This document shows positions 37,781 through 50,700 of a stretch of DNA of 64,000 bases, in pieces. Position numbers and translations under genes: made by a program. Under the pieces are notes generated by a model, which saw nothing but the letters and a program-made list of their open reading frames with translations, made no database searches and was not told the DNA's origin. The first letter of the stretch is position 1; each line of letters starts with the position of its first letter. Origin of the DNA: Elysia chlorotica (lineage: Eukaryota > Mollusca > Gastropoda > Plakobranchidae); NCBI GenBank assembly GCA_003991915.1, contig RQTK01000178.1:369715-433714 (forward strand), read 5' to 3'.

Positions 37781-40042
37781 TATTTCACCCCTGTCTTGTA
37801 CAACACGAATCTGTGATATAAGGTTGTGCCCTCTTTTTAAAAAAAATTAAGTGATGGTATGTTTTTTTCCTTAATAAAAGGCAATGTTATTGATACTTGC
37901 ATTTTACAATGAATAGTACCAAAATATGACTTTGAAAGTATTACTTCACAAAGCTTCATTTTAGCCGATATCTTGCAAAAATGAATGGTGTATGTGTATT
38001 TTTTACCTCCTACTTTAAAAAAAGGTAAATGTACAAAAAAAAATTTCATTTAGGTTTATCAAGCTTCTTCTTTTTTATGGTAAAAAATCTCTTTGATATT
38101 CTTAATGTTAACAAATTTAAAACTGTAATAAGTTTGGAGAGATACAATGAGATGTCCCAGAGTTTTACAAACTAACAAAGAGCAAAAAATATCTTCTGTA
38201 TTTTATTAAGTGGGACATCTTGTCATAGGAAAGTCATCCAACCTGATATAATCATTCTTTTTCTTGACTTGTAGTCTAGAAACCTACCACTTTTATTTTT
38301 GTTATTCCCAAGAACAAAATATTTCACAGGTTAAAATCATGTACTCATTTTTTAACTGAGAGAGTTGAAGAAACATGCATAAATAGATTTTTCTCAGGAC
38401 GCAAAGCTCTAACTGGTCTATCCGAAATTTAATTATTTTACTCTTTATTTCAAAAGCAGTGTGTTCATTTCTTCAAAAAGCTATAATTGGGGAGGATCAT
38501 GCAGGCATGATTCTATAAAATTTACTGGGCCATGTTAAACGCATGCTTTACAATTAAATATTTTACAAAAGTCATTTTCACAGTGGCTGGGGTGGGATAC
38601 AGAATGAAGCGATAGGTACTTGATATACTTTCAGAATCCGTTTAAAATGAACATGAGAATCCTGTGTTGAAGGGAGAGGCGCAATAGCCTGTACAAAATA
38701 AAAAAAAAGCCAAAATCTGACGATATTGCTTCATTTATATTTTTCACACCTTATTTGTGATATCAGGGAAATGTTCATAACATTTTTAACTCCGTCCATA
38801 TATAGAAATATATTATTTTAAATGACTGACAAATGATATGTTAGCTGTTTAATAGCAAGTATTTGATTTATACAGCCATATTAAGGCCTTCGCTTTATTT
38901 GGCAAAAAATCATGAATTTTATCATTGACTTTGATCATTTTCATTTTGGTTTGAATTTGTACAGTTTGAGGCCATATTGATTTGAAAGCAAAAGAAGACT
39001 GATTTTGAATATTGTGAGAAGCATAGATGCATGTCAACAAATAATGCAAATAATAAATTTATACTTGTTTGGACATTTCAGTAATATTTGGAGTTTTTAT
39101 ATTTTCATGTGTGTGAATGATTTGAAAATAAGAAAGAAAAGAAGAGCTGTCAAACCTAATAAATAAGGCACCATATTACTATAAGTTATGTTGCATAATT
39201 CATATTCCAGACACTTTTTTAAAATCATTTTTCTCATCTCTAGTTATCTGCAGAAGTCTTTTTTGTCTTTTAGATTAACTAAACAAAATAGGAAAATGTT
39301 CGGATTAAAAAAAAAACTGTTTTTAATAACATTTAAATTTGGTTTCTTGTAAGCTCATATTTGAAAAATTCAATGAAAACATACCTAGTTGTAAACATTT
39401 GTTTTAATGCTTTACTTGTTTAGTAGGTTTTTTCCTTAGTTTTTATAAGGAAATTTATTTTTACATGAACTTATAAACTATTTACAACAGCAATGCAACA
39501 TTTTTTTTTTAAATATAGCATAGTCCAACAACAAAAAAATAATCAGAGCAACAAGATATATTTTATTTGTTGCTAAAGGAAATCAATATCTCATAAAGAG
39601 CAAGAAATATTTAACATGAAAAAAAGATAACACTAAACTACTGCATTGACAACACATTTCATGATTAAAGCCAAATGCGGTGAACATATACATTTTTTTA
39701 AATCACATGAAAATATTTCTCACACAGCCTGCTTAAAACCCCATAAGCAAGTCTTAAAAAGGCTTTCAATATCACGGATACAATTTGATCATGAAATGAG
39801 AGCAGGGCTTAGATGACATTGATCTTTTAACAAAAAAAAAAAAACAGAATGAAAGATGATTACCTAGAGTGTAAGTCCAACGCTGCGGTAGCTTATGACT
39901 CGTCATAGGGCTTTATATTCATATTCTTACAAATTGTAAGCTTCCGACGATGTTCTTACAGCCCCTAGAAGTTAATAGTAATATTTATATGAACATATTT
40001 ATCGAGTTTGACATTAGCACTATTTTTGTGTGGATTTTTTGG

Positions 40043-40560
40043 TTTCTTTGATACGTATAAAGGTTTGAAATCCATTGGTAATGGACATGCTATTCAAATA
40101 TAAAATAAACCAAACAAAATTACAGTACTGGAATGTAGTCGAAATGTGGTAATAGCACGTTTTTTTGGCTTCATTGATACGTAGGAGAGGCTTGAAATCC
40201 ATTGGAAATGGAAAAACTATTATTCACAGCACTGGAATGTACTCAAAATGTAGTGAAAGCACAGTTTTAGGTTTCTTTGATCGGAATGTTGGAAGGGAAC
40301 AGCAGAAGAATATGACGAGAAAGAATACTGGACGGACTAATAAATGGCTATACATAAGAAAGTAACAGAAGCATTGAAAGCAGTGAAGGATAGGGAAGAT
40401 TGAAGAGGCCAACGATACAAAGCACAGCACTTGATGGATGATATGTAGAAAAGTCTTGAAATCTCTTTGTATAGAAAAAAACTGTATGAAATATCAAACT
40501 AAAAAAAATAATTACAGTACATGCAGTCGGAATCGGGTAAAAGCGCAAACTTTTTCTCTT
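40043..40560. repeat. Degenerate tandem repeat, unit about 105-125 bp
   Basis: The blocks TTCTTTGATACGTA (40043), TTCATTGATACGTA (40168) and TTTCTTTGATCGGA (40273) each mark a new copy. The first two are followed by GGTTTGAAATCCATTGG-type and ACTGGAATGTA-type blocks. A further decayed copy is visible near 40440-40550 (AGTCTTGAAATCTCTTTG, ACAGTACATGCAGTCGG). It lies between the convergent 3' ends. Short open frames within it are repeat-derived. Confidence 0.75.
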
Positions 40561-41774
40561 TACCCAAAGAAGCACACTCAAGGTTATTTTGTCCTTGTGA
40601 GGAAAACTTTGTGATATAGATGTTTAAATTGTGAACAAATTATCGCAGGTTTCTTTTTTTTTCTCCAACACTCTTTTGTGTAATGCAAAGAATGAAATAA
40701 CTTGGCAAACTCACCTATGATTGAAATATTACTCCCACTATTTATTTCACAATATAAATAAGTTTGTGTATAAACAAAAGGCAATCTTATGAGGCAGATA
40801 CTGTTCCTTGAGAATTAAAAAAAATCTCTTCAGCAAAACTGATGAAATCTAAATGTACTTGATAATGGCAGGTTAAAGATTTTAACTCCCTTACAAAACT
40901 AGCAAACAAAGGCACCACAGGTAAACTTCCAATAGAAAAAAATATTGAAAAAAACCCTCAAACAATTGGCAATATCAACAACTGTTGGTTACAAATTTAG
41001 TAAGCACATAAAAGTATGTTTCACCAAATCTCCGTCTGAGAAAAACTCAATCACAAGTCCAAATTATAAAATTTAGATTATGCATTATTTTTGTTTAGTT
41101 GTAGGCTACCTAAAAAGTTTGCGGTGTATTGTAAACCATAATTGTAATACAGAATATTTTATTGTGGAGGCTTTTAATATCCTATAGCTCTTGCTTTTTG
41201 TCGCATTGTTACATAATATATTATACATTGTTATCAAAGAAAAACTTACTTTCCAACACATTTAAAGGTTTTGAAACTCAGCAGTTGGGCAACCAAACTT
41301 AGTTTAGAGGCAAATCACATTTATTTATTGTCTCCTTAAAAACAAGGATATTAAAAATGCATAAAGCATTCACTAGTCAAATCGGAAAAAAAAGATAATG
41401 CACATCTTCTTATTAACTCTGTAGTTGAAATTTTCAGCAGCACTTTTTTTTTCTGCACACTTTATAAATTAGGAGCAAAGATATTAAAAAAAATATCTTT
41501 TTTTATATTGTTGAAAAAAGCACACAACCCAATATCGAACACACATAATTATATACAGGTTCCACAAAATAACACTGAAGACCACTTTTTCATATTATAA
41601 GTGATGATTGTGTGGTGGGTAATGAAAACAATGTGTTTGTGAGACCATTAATGAAATGAACAACTTTACAGATTTCTGCAATATGAAATATGTACTAACA
41701 ACAGTATACATTAAAAAAGAAAGAATAAGAGATTGTCACTGGTGGCTTCTATATCAACACTTGCTTGGACATGG

Positions 41775-44700
41775 TTAAGAGTTGTCTGTGAAAAGAAATA
41801 TAAATTGTCATGCCTATATTACAAGTTCAGATTTTTCTTTGCAGTCAACAAAAATATGTCCAAGTGTCAAAGCAAAATGAATATAGGTTATTATTCATTG
41901 AATTCATAATTATAAATATCATCAGCATATCACTATCACAATTTCATCACCATTTTCTTTATCTCTGGTTGCCATTTATGTTAGATTGAATTTATTGAAC
42001 TATTTCACTCACCTTCCTGGAAAACGGAGTCTGACATGACTAATTGAAAAATTTTGGGAAACAAATGCTGTTTAGAAGGACCCAGCAACTGCAAGGCCAC
42101 CTTTGCTCCATCTTCCATATTCCCATCATCATCTTCTTGGAGTTGCTGGCACATTAAGAGGAAGATTATGCTAACATACTGTATATATTTTCAAATGAAC
42201 GGATCTAATATTTCAGATGGTCATTTGTATTAATCCTATCCATGAGAAAACAATCCAGACACTTTACAATTAAAATTCTTGTTGTTACCTTTGCTAACTG
42301 AAAAATGTTCATTCATTTAATCATCCATAATTTCATACATATTTATGGGGGGCTGCCTAGATTCTACTTAGAAAAATATGAACCCATATCTTTTACACTA
42401 TTATATTGTTTCAAAAACTACATTAAACTTTAAGTTAAAATTAACTTATGACAGTTACGACTATGGCTGATTTCACAACACAAAATTTTAAATTCTAAAG
42501 AGAAAAAAAAACAACAAAAAACCCCCACAAACACTAGTATAATCATAGCCTTACATTTTGCAGCCAGTAATTTGAGTAGTGAAAATATTTGAAAAAAACG
42601 CAACTAGCAAAATGGCTTTGGTAAGTTTGCCTATAAATATCAAAACACGTAAAAAATGTTTGTTGTATTACCTGTATGGCTTGGTAAACCTCCACTAACT
42701 TTTCTACTCCCAACTGCTCCTCAAGTTGCATGCGCATCTCTTCTAAGCGCCCAAAACGATCAAAGTCTTTGGTAGCTCCATTTCCACCATTATCATCATC
42801 ATCTCCAAATGTGGTTTCATCGTCGCTATCAAATACTGAAAATAAAAACAAAGTCTATATGAAGTAAATCATGCTTTTTATGTCTTTAAATTTTCTCATT
42901 TCATTAAAAGTATTTAAAAAATTGACGTCAGCCACAAAAGAAATCTCACCATCTTTTTTATTCTATTAATACACTAACAAATATATCTAAACTAAAGGTT
43001 TACATGTAATACCGATTATCTCGCTCCCAGACTCAGATAAACTTATTTTCACCCATTGAAATAAATCACCTTAAATAAAATATACCTTTAAAACAGATTT
43101 ATATGCATTATAACCAGTTACTTTCCATCGTTCACTAAATAGCACTGGTTGAGAATAAGAGAGATTTACAATATCAATATTTGTGTTTGGGAAAAAAACA
43201 ACAACAACAACAACAAAACAATTATTGGTAGATGTTCTGGGCAAAAAGTCTTTCAGGCAAACTATCCCATTGGATTAATTAAGCTTAAAAGGGTTGGACG
43301 TGCAAAAATTACATCATTAAAACTCACCATTCTCTAGTTCAAGAGCAGCCTCTAGTTCCAATCTCTCTCTTTCTGCAGCTTCATCCTCTTCATCATCATT
43401 CTCATCATCTCCCTCATCAGCACGATCTTCTCCTTCTGCTCCATCTGTTTCAAGGTCCTCTTCTTCATCATCATCCGCATCAGCTTTGTCCCCATCATCT
43501 CCAACTTTAGGTGCTGGTGTTCCTGGTTTTTTAACTTTCCAGCTTTTCTGTTTTACTGATTTAATTTGAGCAGAATCATTTGTTTGAAAACTGACTTTTG
43601 TCTTTTTCTTTCCTGCATCTGTGATAGAGAAAAAACAACAACTCTTATACATTAAATTTTAAATATTTGATGACTGACTGACTGATTAATTACTGCTTCA
43701 TAAGTCCCACAAGAAATTCAAGAAATAAAACATTAAAAAAAAACAATATAATAAAATTTAATCATCCTATTGGGAAATCATAAAAGAAGGAAAGCAGAGT
43801 TTTGAATATGAAATCAGTTGCAATGGGTGAAAAAACAAAACAAAACAAGGGACTTGTCCTTGATCATACGATTTAAAATGGGTTACAAAGGTCATATTAC
43901 CTTGCAAAATGAAGGGAAAAATTGTAGTATTATATTTTATGATCATTTTAGTGAGAGATACAAATTATTGATTATCTTTATAGCAATCATTTATTATCAA
44001 GTTTGCATAGTCTTAATATAATTCTCACCTTCGACAGCCTCATCTTCCACAAGAATGCTTTGCATGGTAGAAATCATACTTTGCATATCCTCCTCATCAT
44101 CACCATCATCATCATCATCAACATCACCATCTGCATCTTCTTCATTGTCACCGTCATCATCCTTCTCATTTTCATTGTCACTAGGAAAACAAGTTGCATT
44201 ATTCAGAAAGACCTTACTAAAATCATGAATTACAAAACGTGAAATTAAATGTGGTTCAACTTTACCTAGGTCAAAACCAATATTTGGTGGGAGAAAATAA
44301 AGCTCTCTCAAAGTCTCCTAGGTCTTAAGAAAAATTCTATATTGCAACTCGAATTTCAGTGAACAGATATAGTTTTAAGAGAAAAACTTGACTAGATGGA
44401 CAAGTCTTTATGACCCCTTGCCATCCAGTGAACCAGATCCAGCCTCCACTGGGGCTTGTCTCTTGCTCTCTTCTCCACTGTTAGAAGAGGGACGCCACAG
44501 AGAAAGATTATTTATACATCCCTATAAGAATACTCTAAACATTGCGCCAACAGAACTCCCATTAAAAAAAAAGATATAGTAAATATATAAATAAAATATA
44601 ACAATAAACAGCTTACTCATCTGAAATAGGAAGATCTTCCTCTGAAAAGTCATCTTCTTCATTGTCTTCAGCATCATCATCCTGTTAACAAAAATCCTTG

Positions 44701-47700
44701 GTTATTTAATTAAGAAGTCAGTACTGTAAGCAATTTCAGATTGTTGATAATTTTATCTAGTTGCATGGCAATCTCCAATTTTTTAAATCCTCTTCCAGGT
44801 TTCCTGCACCTTGTCCCTCATATACTGACTTTCACAGATTTGATTAAAGGATTTTATCTTGTTTAGAGGCTCTAACAAAACTATTCTTATTGCACAATGA
44901 CATTTTAAACACAGGGTCCATTTTCTCTAAAGCATAGAAATCAAGGTTCTTATACTTTTGTATAAAACTGTCTCACTTTATCTCTAAAAATAGACCAAAA
45001 TGTTTTCATGTAGGGAACAAATATTAATTATATTGCTTACAAAAAGAAGAATTTGTTTGCCTGGAATATTTGTGAACAAAATAAGTTTGGATAACTTTGT
45101 GAAATGGCCTTGAGTATAAAATACATTGAAACATTGTGAGAGTTTAAAGTAAACTACAAAATAAAAGCTATGCTACTGCCCAATTTAAAGTCTTTTAACC
45201 ATAAATAAAAAATATAGTATTATTAGGTAAGAAAGTAACATCAGAGAACATTTGAAAAGTACTATTTTACCCCTTTTTATACACAATATGAACAAGTATT
45301 TTTCACAAACCTCTGCCAAAGCATTTAAGTCTAGACTTTTATGACGTTTCAATGTAGATGCTTTAAGAGTACAAGACTTGATAAAGTCAGTATCTTTTTT
45401 GCTGTCACCATTATCTTCATCAGCCTTTTGTGTGCTGAACAAGTTTGAAAGATCAGGCTCAGAGCATGTGCGAAGAAGCTGTGAATAATAGAGAAACATG
45501 AGACCATTCATGGAAAGACAAAAACATTAGATTACTTTGTATAGTATTTACAAAAGGGGAAAAAATGTGAACTTAACTTAATTGTAAAAAAAAAGTTCTA
45601 AAATGTTGGTTGAAAAGGATCCTTATTGTATGTGTGTATGCTACTAACTACATGTGGGTATAAAACGTCCTTTATTGTATTTTTATATACATTATATGTG
45701 GATATCAGAAAATGATCCTCAATATGTAGAATTTATAGAAAGCTCAGAGCACCTACCTCAATGTTACGAAGATCAAAGTTTCCAGACGTCAAATTCATTT
45801 GAACACTTTTAGCCCCATCCCTAAAATCAATTGAAAAAAAAAGATAAAGATATATTTATAAATAGATTTTATTATACACTCTACATCAGATTTGCTATTG
45901 ATTGTTAGAGATGCATGGTTCTTACATGACTACACATTCTCAGATCCTTTAGCATTACATTCAGACAGAGAAATCAGGTAAAAATAAGGTCTTGGAAACA
46001 TGCACCCATCAAAACCTTAAAGTCACGGCTTTATCTCATAACCAATAGCACTGGCTTTAACAAGATAAAAAACGTTCACATATCTGTGATAAAGTTTTTT
46101 TGCCAGATTAGTTTCTACCACTCCAAGTCTTTTTAATCTAGATGGATCTATAAAATTATGTCAAGATTATATTCATGACAAGTTTACAAACTTAAAAATT
46201 TGATTCGTTCTATTTTTGACATATGTATCTTAAGCTTACAGCTCATTATTTCCTGATGCTAATTTGGCAAGAATTAATACTATTTGATAAAAATGTGTTT
46301 CCCAGCTTGTCTTATTGGTCAACAAGTGCTGCAGACTATTTTTAACATACCAAGCCAAAACCCGAACTGCTTTTTTTAATTGGATATCCTTTTCTTTTAC
46401 AGCAGCAGCCCCCCCGAAAAAAAACAAAAAAAACAAACAAACAACAGAAGTTGCTTAATTTCTCTCTTAAACATCATGCAGGCCTACAATCAGACTTGGT
46501 CTTACCTGCTATCACTACTTTTTGTGCCCCACTTGTCTGAAAGATGGCCCTTGTTTAATTTGGTTTTGTTCAGCTGTGATGCACCATCAGGCTGATCTAG
46601 TCCAGGTGAACCTGAGGATAATATTTGAAACAGACAAATGGACACCCATTCACAGCCTGAAGTTTGGCAGCTTATCTTTAAGTTGCATACGTTCCCACAA
46701 ACACAAGACCAATATAGCTTAAAAAGCTTTGGCTTTATTTTCAAAAGTGCAAAACCCCACACAGTTTATAAAGCTATGGCTATCAACAACTACACTTGGA
46801 TATCTGTTACTTCCTTTAAAAATAAAGTGAAAAACTTTTTTATATAGTTTGACGATTTAAACTTTTATAACAAATAAAAATAGAAAATAACAAAAAATAA
46901 TTATTATGTAATTTAATGAGTGCAGGAAAAGAGAAGGAAACATATCTCAGTGAAAGTGTTTGCAGAGATCCAATTGAAATGAATTGAATTTATAATTATT
47001 TCAATATGCTTCTTGACATTTTTAAAAATCAGAAATACCAGGAATCATTGTTTATATATATACACACTGGTTTTAAAAAGACGGTGATTACCAAGAACAG
47101 TGAACAGAGGTAGTGGGTGATTGATCATTTTTCTTCTGGTGCATTTTTTTAGTATTACCGGTACATAAAATGTATATGAATTTCATTTTTTCCAAATAGT
47201 GCTGTGAGTTCAATAGATGAACTGTTTAAGGAGCCTAATTGCAGGGATTAATTTAGATTTGATTGCCCAGCTCCAAAATATCAGTAAAAAAAATAAATTA
47301 CAGAAAAGAGAATTGAATGCCTTCTACTCAGTCCAATTTTTTTAAAGGTTATGAAATTAAACAAAGCCTTTTCTGACCTACCCATAATATACAAAGAGAA
47401 TGCCATTAAATCATCCTCATTTCAACGCTTTTTAAAAATTGTTATAAAAAGAGAAATTTAACTAAAAATTCAAGTAACTGACTCATCTGGACAGGTTAAA
47501 AGACAATGTTTTCATATAAGTTATAGGATAGTGTCAATGCCACACATCTCACTTATTTCAAGAGCAGGACGTTCACCACTCTTCTTCTCCTGAGATTTTT
47601 TTAGTGATAAATAAGCTTGGAAATCTTGTTGAATTGACTTCTCCTGAGCGTCCGAGAGGCTTTGGCTCTCTGAGACCTCCATTAGTGTGTTCAACTTCCT

Positions 47701-50700
47701 TTTGGCTTGCTCCTCAGCTACAAGTTCCTTTGGAGCAGAAGGGTCTTTGTTGGTATCAAACAATCGGATTGAAGATGGCAATTCTACTTCGCCGAGAGCT
47801 GCTTGGTTTTGAGAGGGACTTTGAGGAGTTGTTGGATCACTGCCAGCAGGAATCTCACTAAAATGCAATGATGAAGGCAGCTCAGCCTGATCTTCGTTTT
47901 TCGCTAATTCTATATTTGTCTGTCCTGGTTTATCACCCGGTTGGGGTGACACCACAGTGGGTATAGTATAGGGAAGTTTATCTAGACAGAGAATGAAAAA
48001 ATGAGGAATGTGCAAATAAAGAGTGTTTCAATGTGTTACAAGATAGTGAAAGACCCATCCCATACAGATAAACACAAAAGAATTGAATACACATAATAAT
48101 TGGATAAAAATAAAAAAGAAGCAAATTAATATCATTGAAAAAAAAATGGAAAACCAAAAACTTTGTAGGCTGCATGCCAAATTTCATACTAAATTTGAAT
48201 CTATAATTTTCAAAGTCTCGGATGAAGAATTTACTTTTTGAGATTGGAAAGTCCCAAAATATTATTCTGTCTAAATTATGTAAAAGGCACAGAATGGTTT
48301 CAGAGTAGAATTAAGGAAATAAGATGTATCAGAAGAATTTTTGAAATTTCAAATTCTTATAATTTTAAAACTTTCTCAAAGGACTAAACTATTGTTTATT
48401 GTAACAGAATGAAAAAAAAAATCCTAGAGGGTGCTCTTGCAAATTTATGTTAGAAGTAAAATGTAAAGGCATGACAAAAAAAATCTTTTATTTTACATTT
48501 ACCCTTTTATTTCTACTCTTACAAATGAACCAATTCTAACAGGACTACAAAAGTGTAAAGCTTCTAAGGTGAAGACATTGAGAAAAGCAATTAAGCAAAG
48601 AAAAAGAATTATATGGTGCCTTTCGTTCTATGAAAAATACACTCACAATCATATATATGATGAAAGCTGTGTTTCTCAACAAAAAAAACAAAAAACAAAA
48701 AAATATATATACAATACAAAATCCCAAAAATTCACATAAAAGTTTTCAAACTTGGCTGTCCTACCTCCATGAGTCCCTCGAGATATAACGATGGTTCCTG
48801 ATCGCTCTGGGGGAAGTGGCAGTGGACGGCTTGGTTTCTTCTTCTCTTCAGGTTCAGCAGCTGAAGCCTTACTACTGATGTCATTGCTTGAGGTAATGCT
48901 GGGCCCATGGCCCTTGCTGCTGCTGCCATCAATGCCAGGGGTGATTGTGATAGTGGAACCTACACCAACTGGAGGAGTTGGGGTAGAAGCCTCTGAAAAT
49001 TCAAAACAAAAAGTGTTGTTCATGACACTTCAGAAAAAAATTGTCAAAGTATAAAATGAAAGAAAATATGAAAGCAAGCTGTGTGTAAAGCTCTGTTTCA
49101 TTTTGTAATATTCATTCACACCAGAATAATAATTAGGTGTATCATAAAAGAGTTTACTTTGTTCCAAAATCAGGTTGTAGAAAAAGAGTTTACTTTGTTA
49201 AAAAACCAGATATTACACAACAAAAGCTCACCATCTAAAGTCACTGTGTCCTGACAGATTGGCATCTTATCCAGAGCCTTGACCACACCAGAGTTTCTGC
49301 CCCATCTGCTGCGGTTCCCTTGATGCTCTCTAGGACTTTGCTTTTTAGCTGATACAGCATCATCTCCATCATCACTGACTGATGTTTTTAATACCTGATC
49401 TGCAGAGCTTGTAGCTGAAGAACATAATTGTTCAATGATGAAATTAAACAATAAAAAACAACAACAAAAAAAGCATCACCAAAACAACAATAACACATTT
49501 AAAGAGAAAAAGATTTTTAGGTGTGACCAAAGATCATGTTCATGTTTTCCATATAATTTTGAACATTTAAGTTTAAAACTTATGAATAAGCTTTGCATGT
49601 ATTCATGATTTCTCATAAGTCCTTTATTACATCAACTCGAAGTGCTTCAAAATATCCATCAACCATCTGTTTAGAGGAACCAACAAAGTAGCACCATCTA
49701 CAACCAAAATTTTATGGAGTCCTCCAAATGTTTAAATTAATGCTCATTGGTATCATTTTGAAAGCAGACCAAAGACTGACATATGATAACAAATTAAAAA
49801 AAAATCCAGTACACAGCTGTATCATATTTCTTTTACAGTAAACAACAATTAAAAAAAAAATGTGGACACATTTTCTAAGTTTACCCTCCATTTGTGAAGC
49901 TGTCTGCTCTAGAGAGACCTTGCTGAGATGCAAGTCCTTGCCCTTGCCCCATTGTGACCTTGCAGTCTCTGCTCCCTCCTCCTCATCTACTGCCAAGTTG
50001 GCTGTGGGGGAAGCAGGAGGCTTCCACTTGCCACGCTCAATTCCTTCTTTTGGGTCGACTGCTGGAGCAGCAGGAGCCCCCCACTTACCTCTGCCAGGGC
50101 CCTGGTTTTTGAAATTATGGATATTCTTTTTACAAAAGTCATTGACGGGAAAAACTTGGCGATTCCTGCATTATTAAAATTAGTGAGAATTCTTTAATAT
50201 CTAACACTATGTATAAATTGCTATACTCCAAGCACTAATTTTTCTATACGATGATCACACCCTGATTTTCTCCTTCTAATTCTAAAAGTATTTTTGTGAC
50301 ATCAGATGAGATGATTTACACTTATTTCTTCAAGCTGAATCTTGTAAACTACATACTTCATTGCTTTCTTAAGTCTATAGACAAAATCTTTACTTCTTCA
50401 AGAATTATTTAGCGCAAATCACAACTATAAAAAGTCAAAAACAGGTCTTTGACATATTTTGTTATTTTTTAGCTAATTTTTAAAATCATTTATTGTGGCC
50501 ATGCACAAAATTACTAGAAACATTTAGACATTTAAATAAATATAAGAAAGAGACTTATATTTAACATACAGAGTTCTACAAAGAAGTGACTATTGCTATC
50601 CATACTGGTGCCCTTCTCTCTCCCATTAATGAATCTTGATTGACATTTAAACTTTCATATTTTATAAAGTAATAATTAAATAGAGAGGAAAAAAACAATA

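Larger units (their letters stand above)
37573..41774. other. Convergent intergenic region (3' UTRs of WDR19 and NEK1)
   Basis: About 4.2 kb separates the WDR19 stop from the NEK1 stop, the two genes pointing at each other. The left end is WDR19 3' UTR and the right end NEK1 3' UTR, but I cannot fix where either transcript ends. Apart from a degenerate tandem repeat at 40043-40560, I see only AT-rich sequence. Minus-strand AATAAA words near 41320-41329 are possible NEK1 polyadenylation signals. Confidence 0.5.

Noticed and set aside
50102-50165. Extension of NEK1 exon 49885-50101 to an acceptor at 50165
   Set aside because: The longer exon is open but its phase does not fit the preceding exon (50966-51017); the acceptor at 50101 keeps phase and starts at the conserved-looking GPGRGKWG block.
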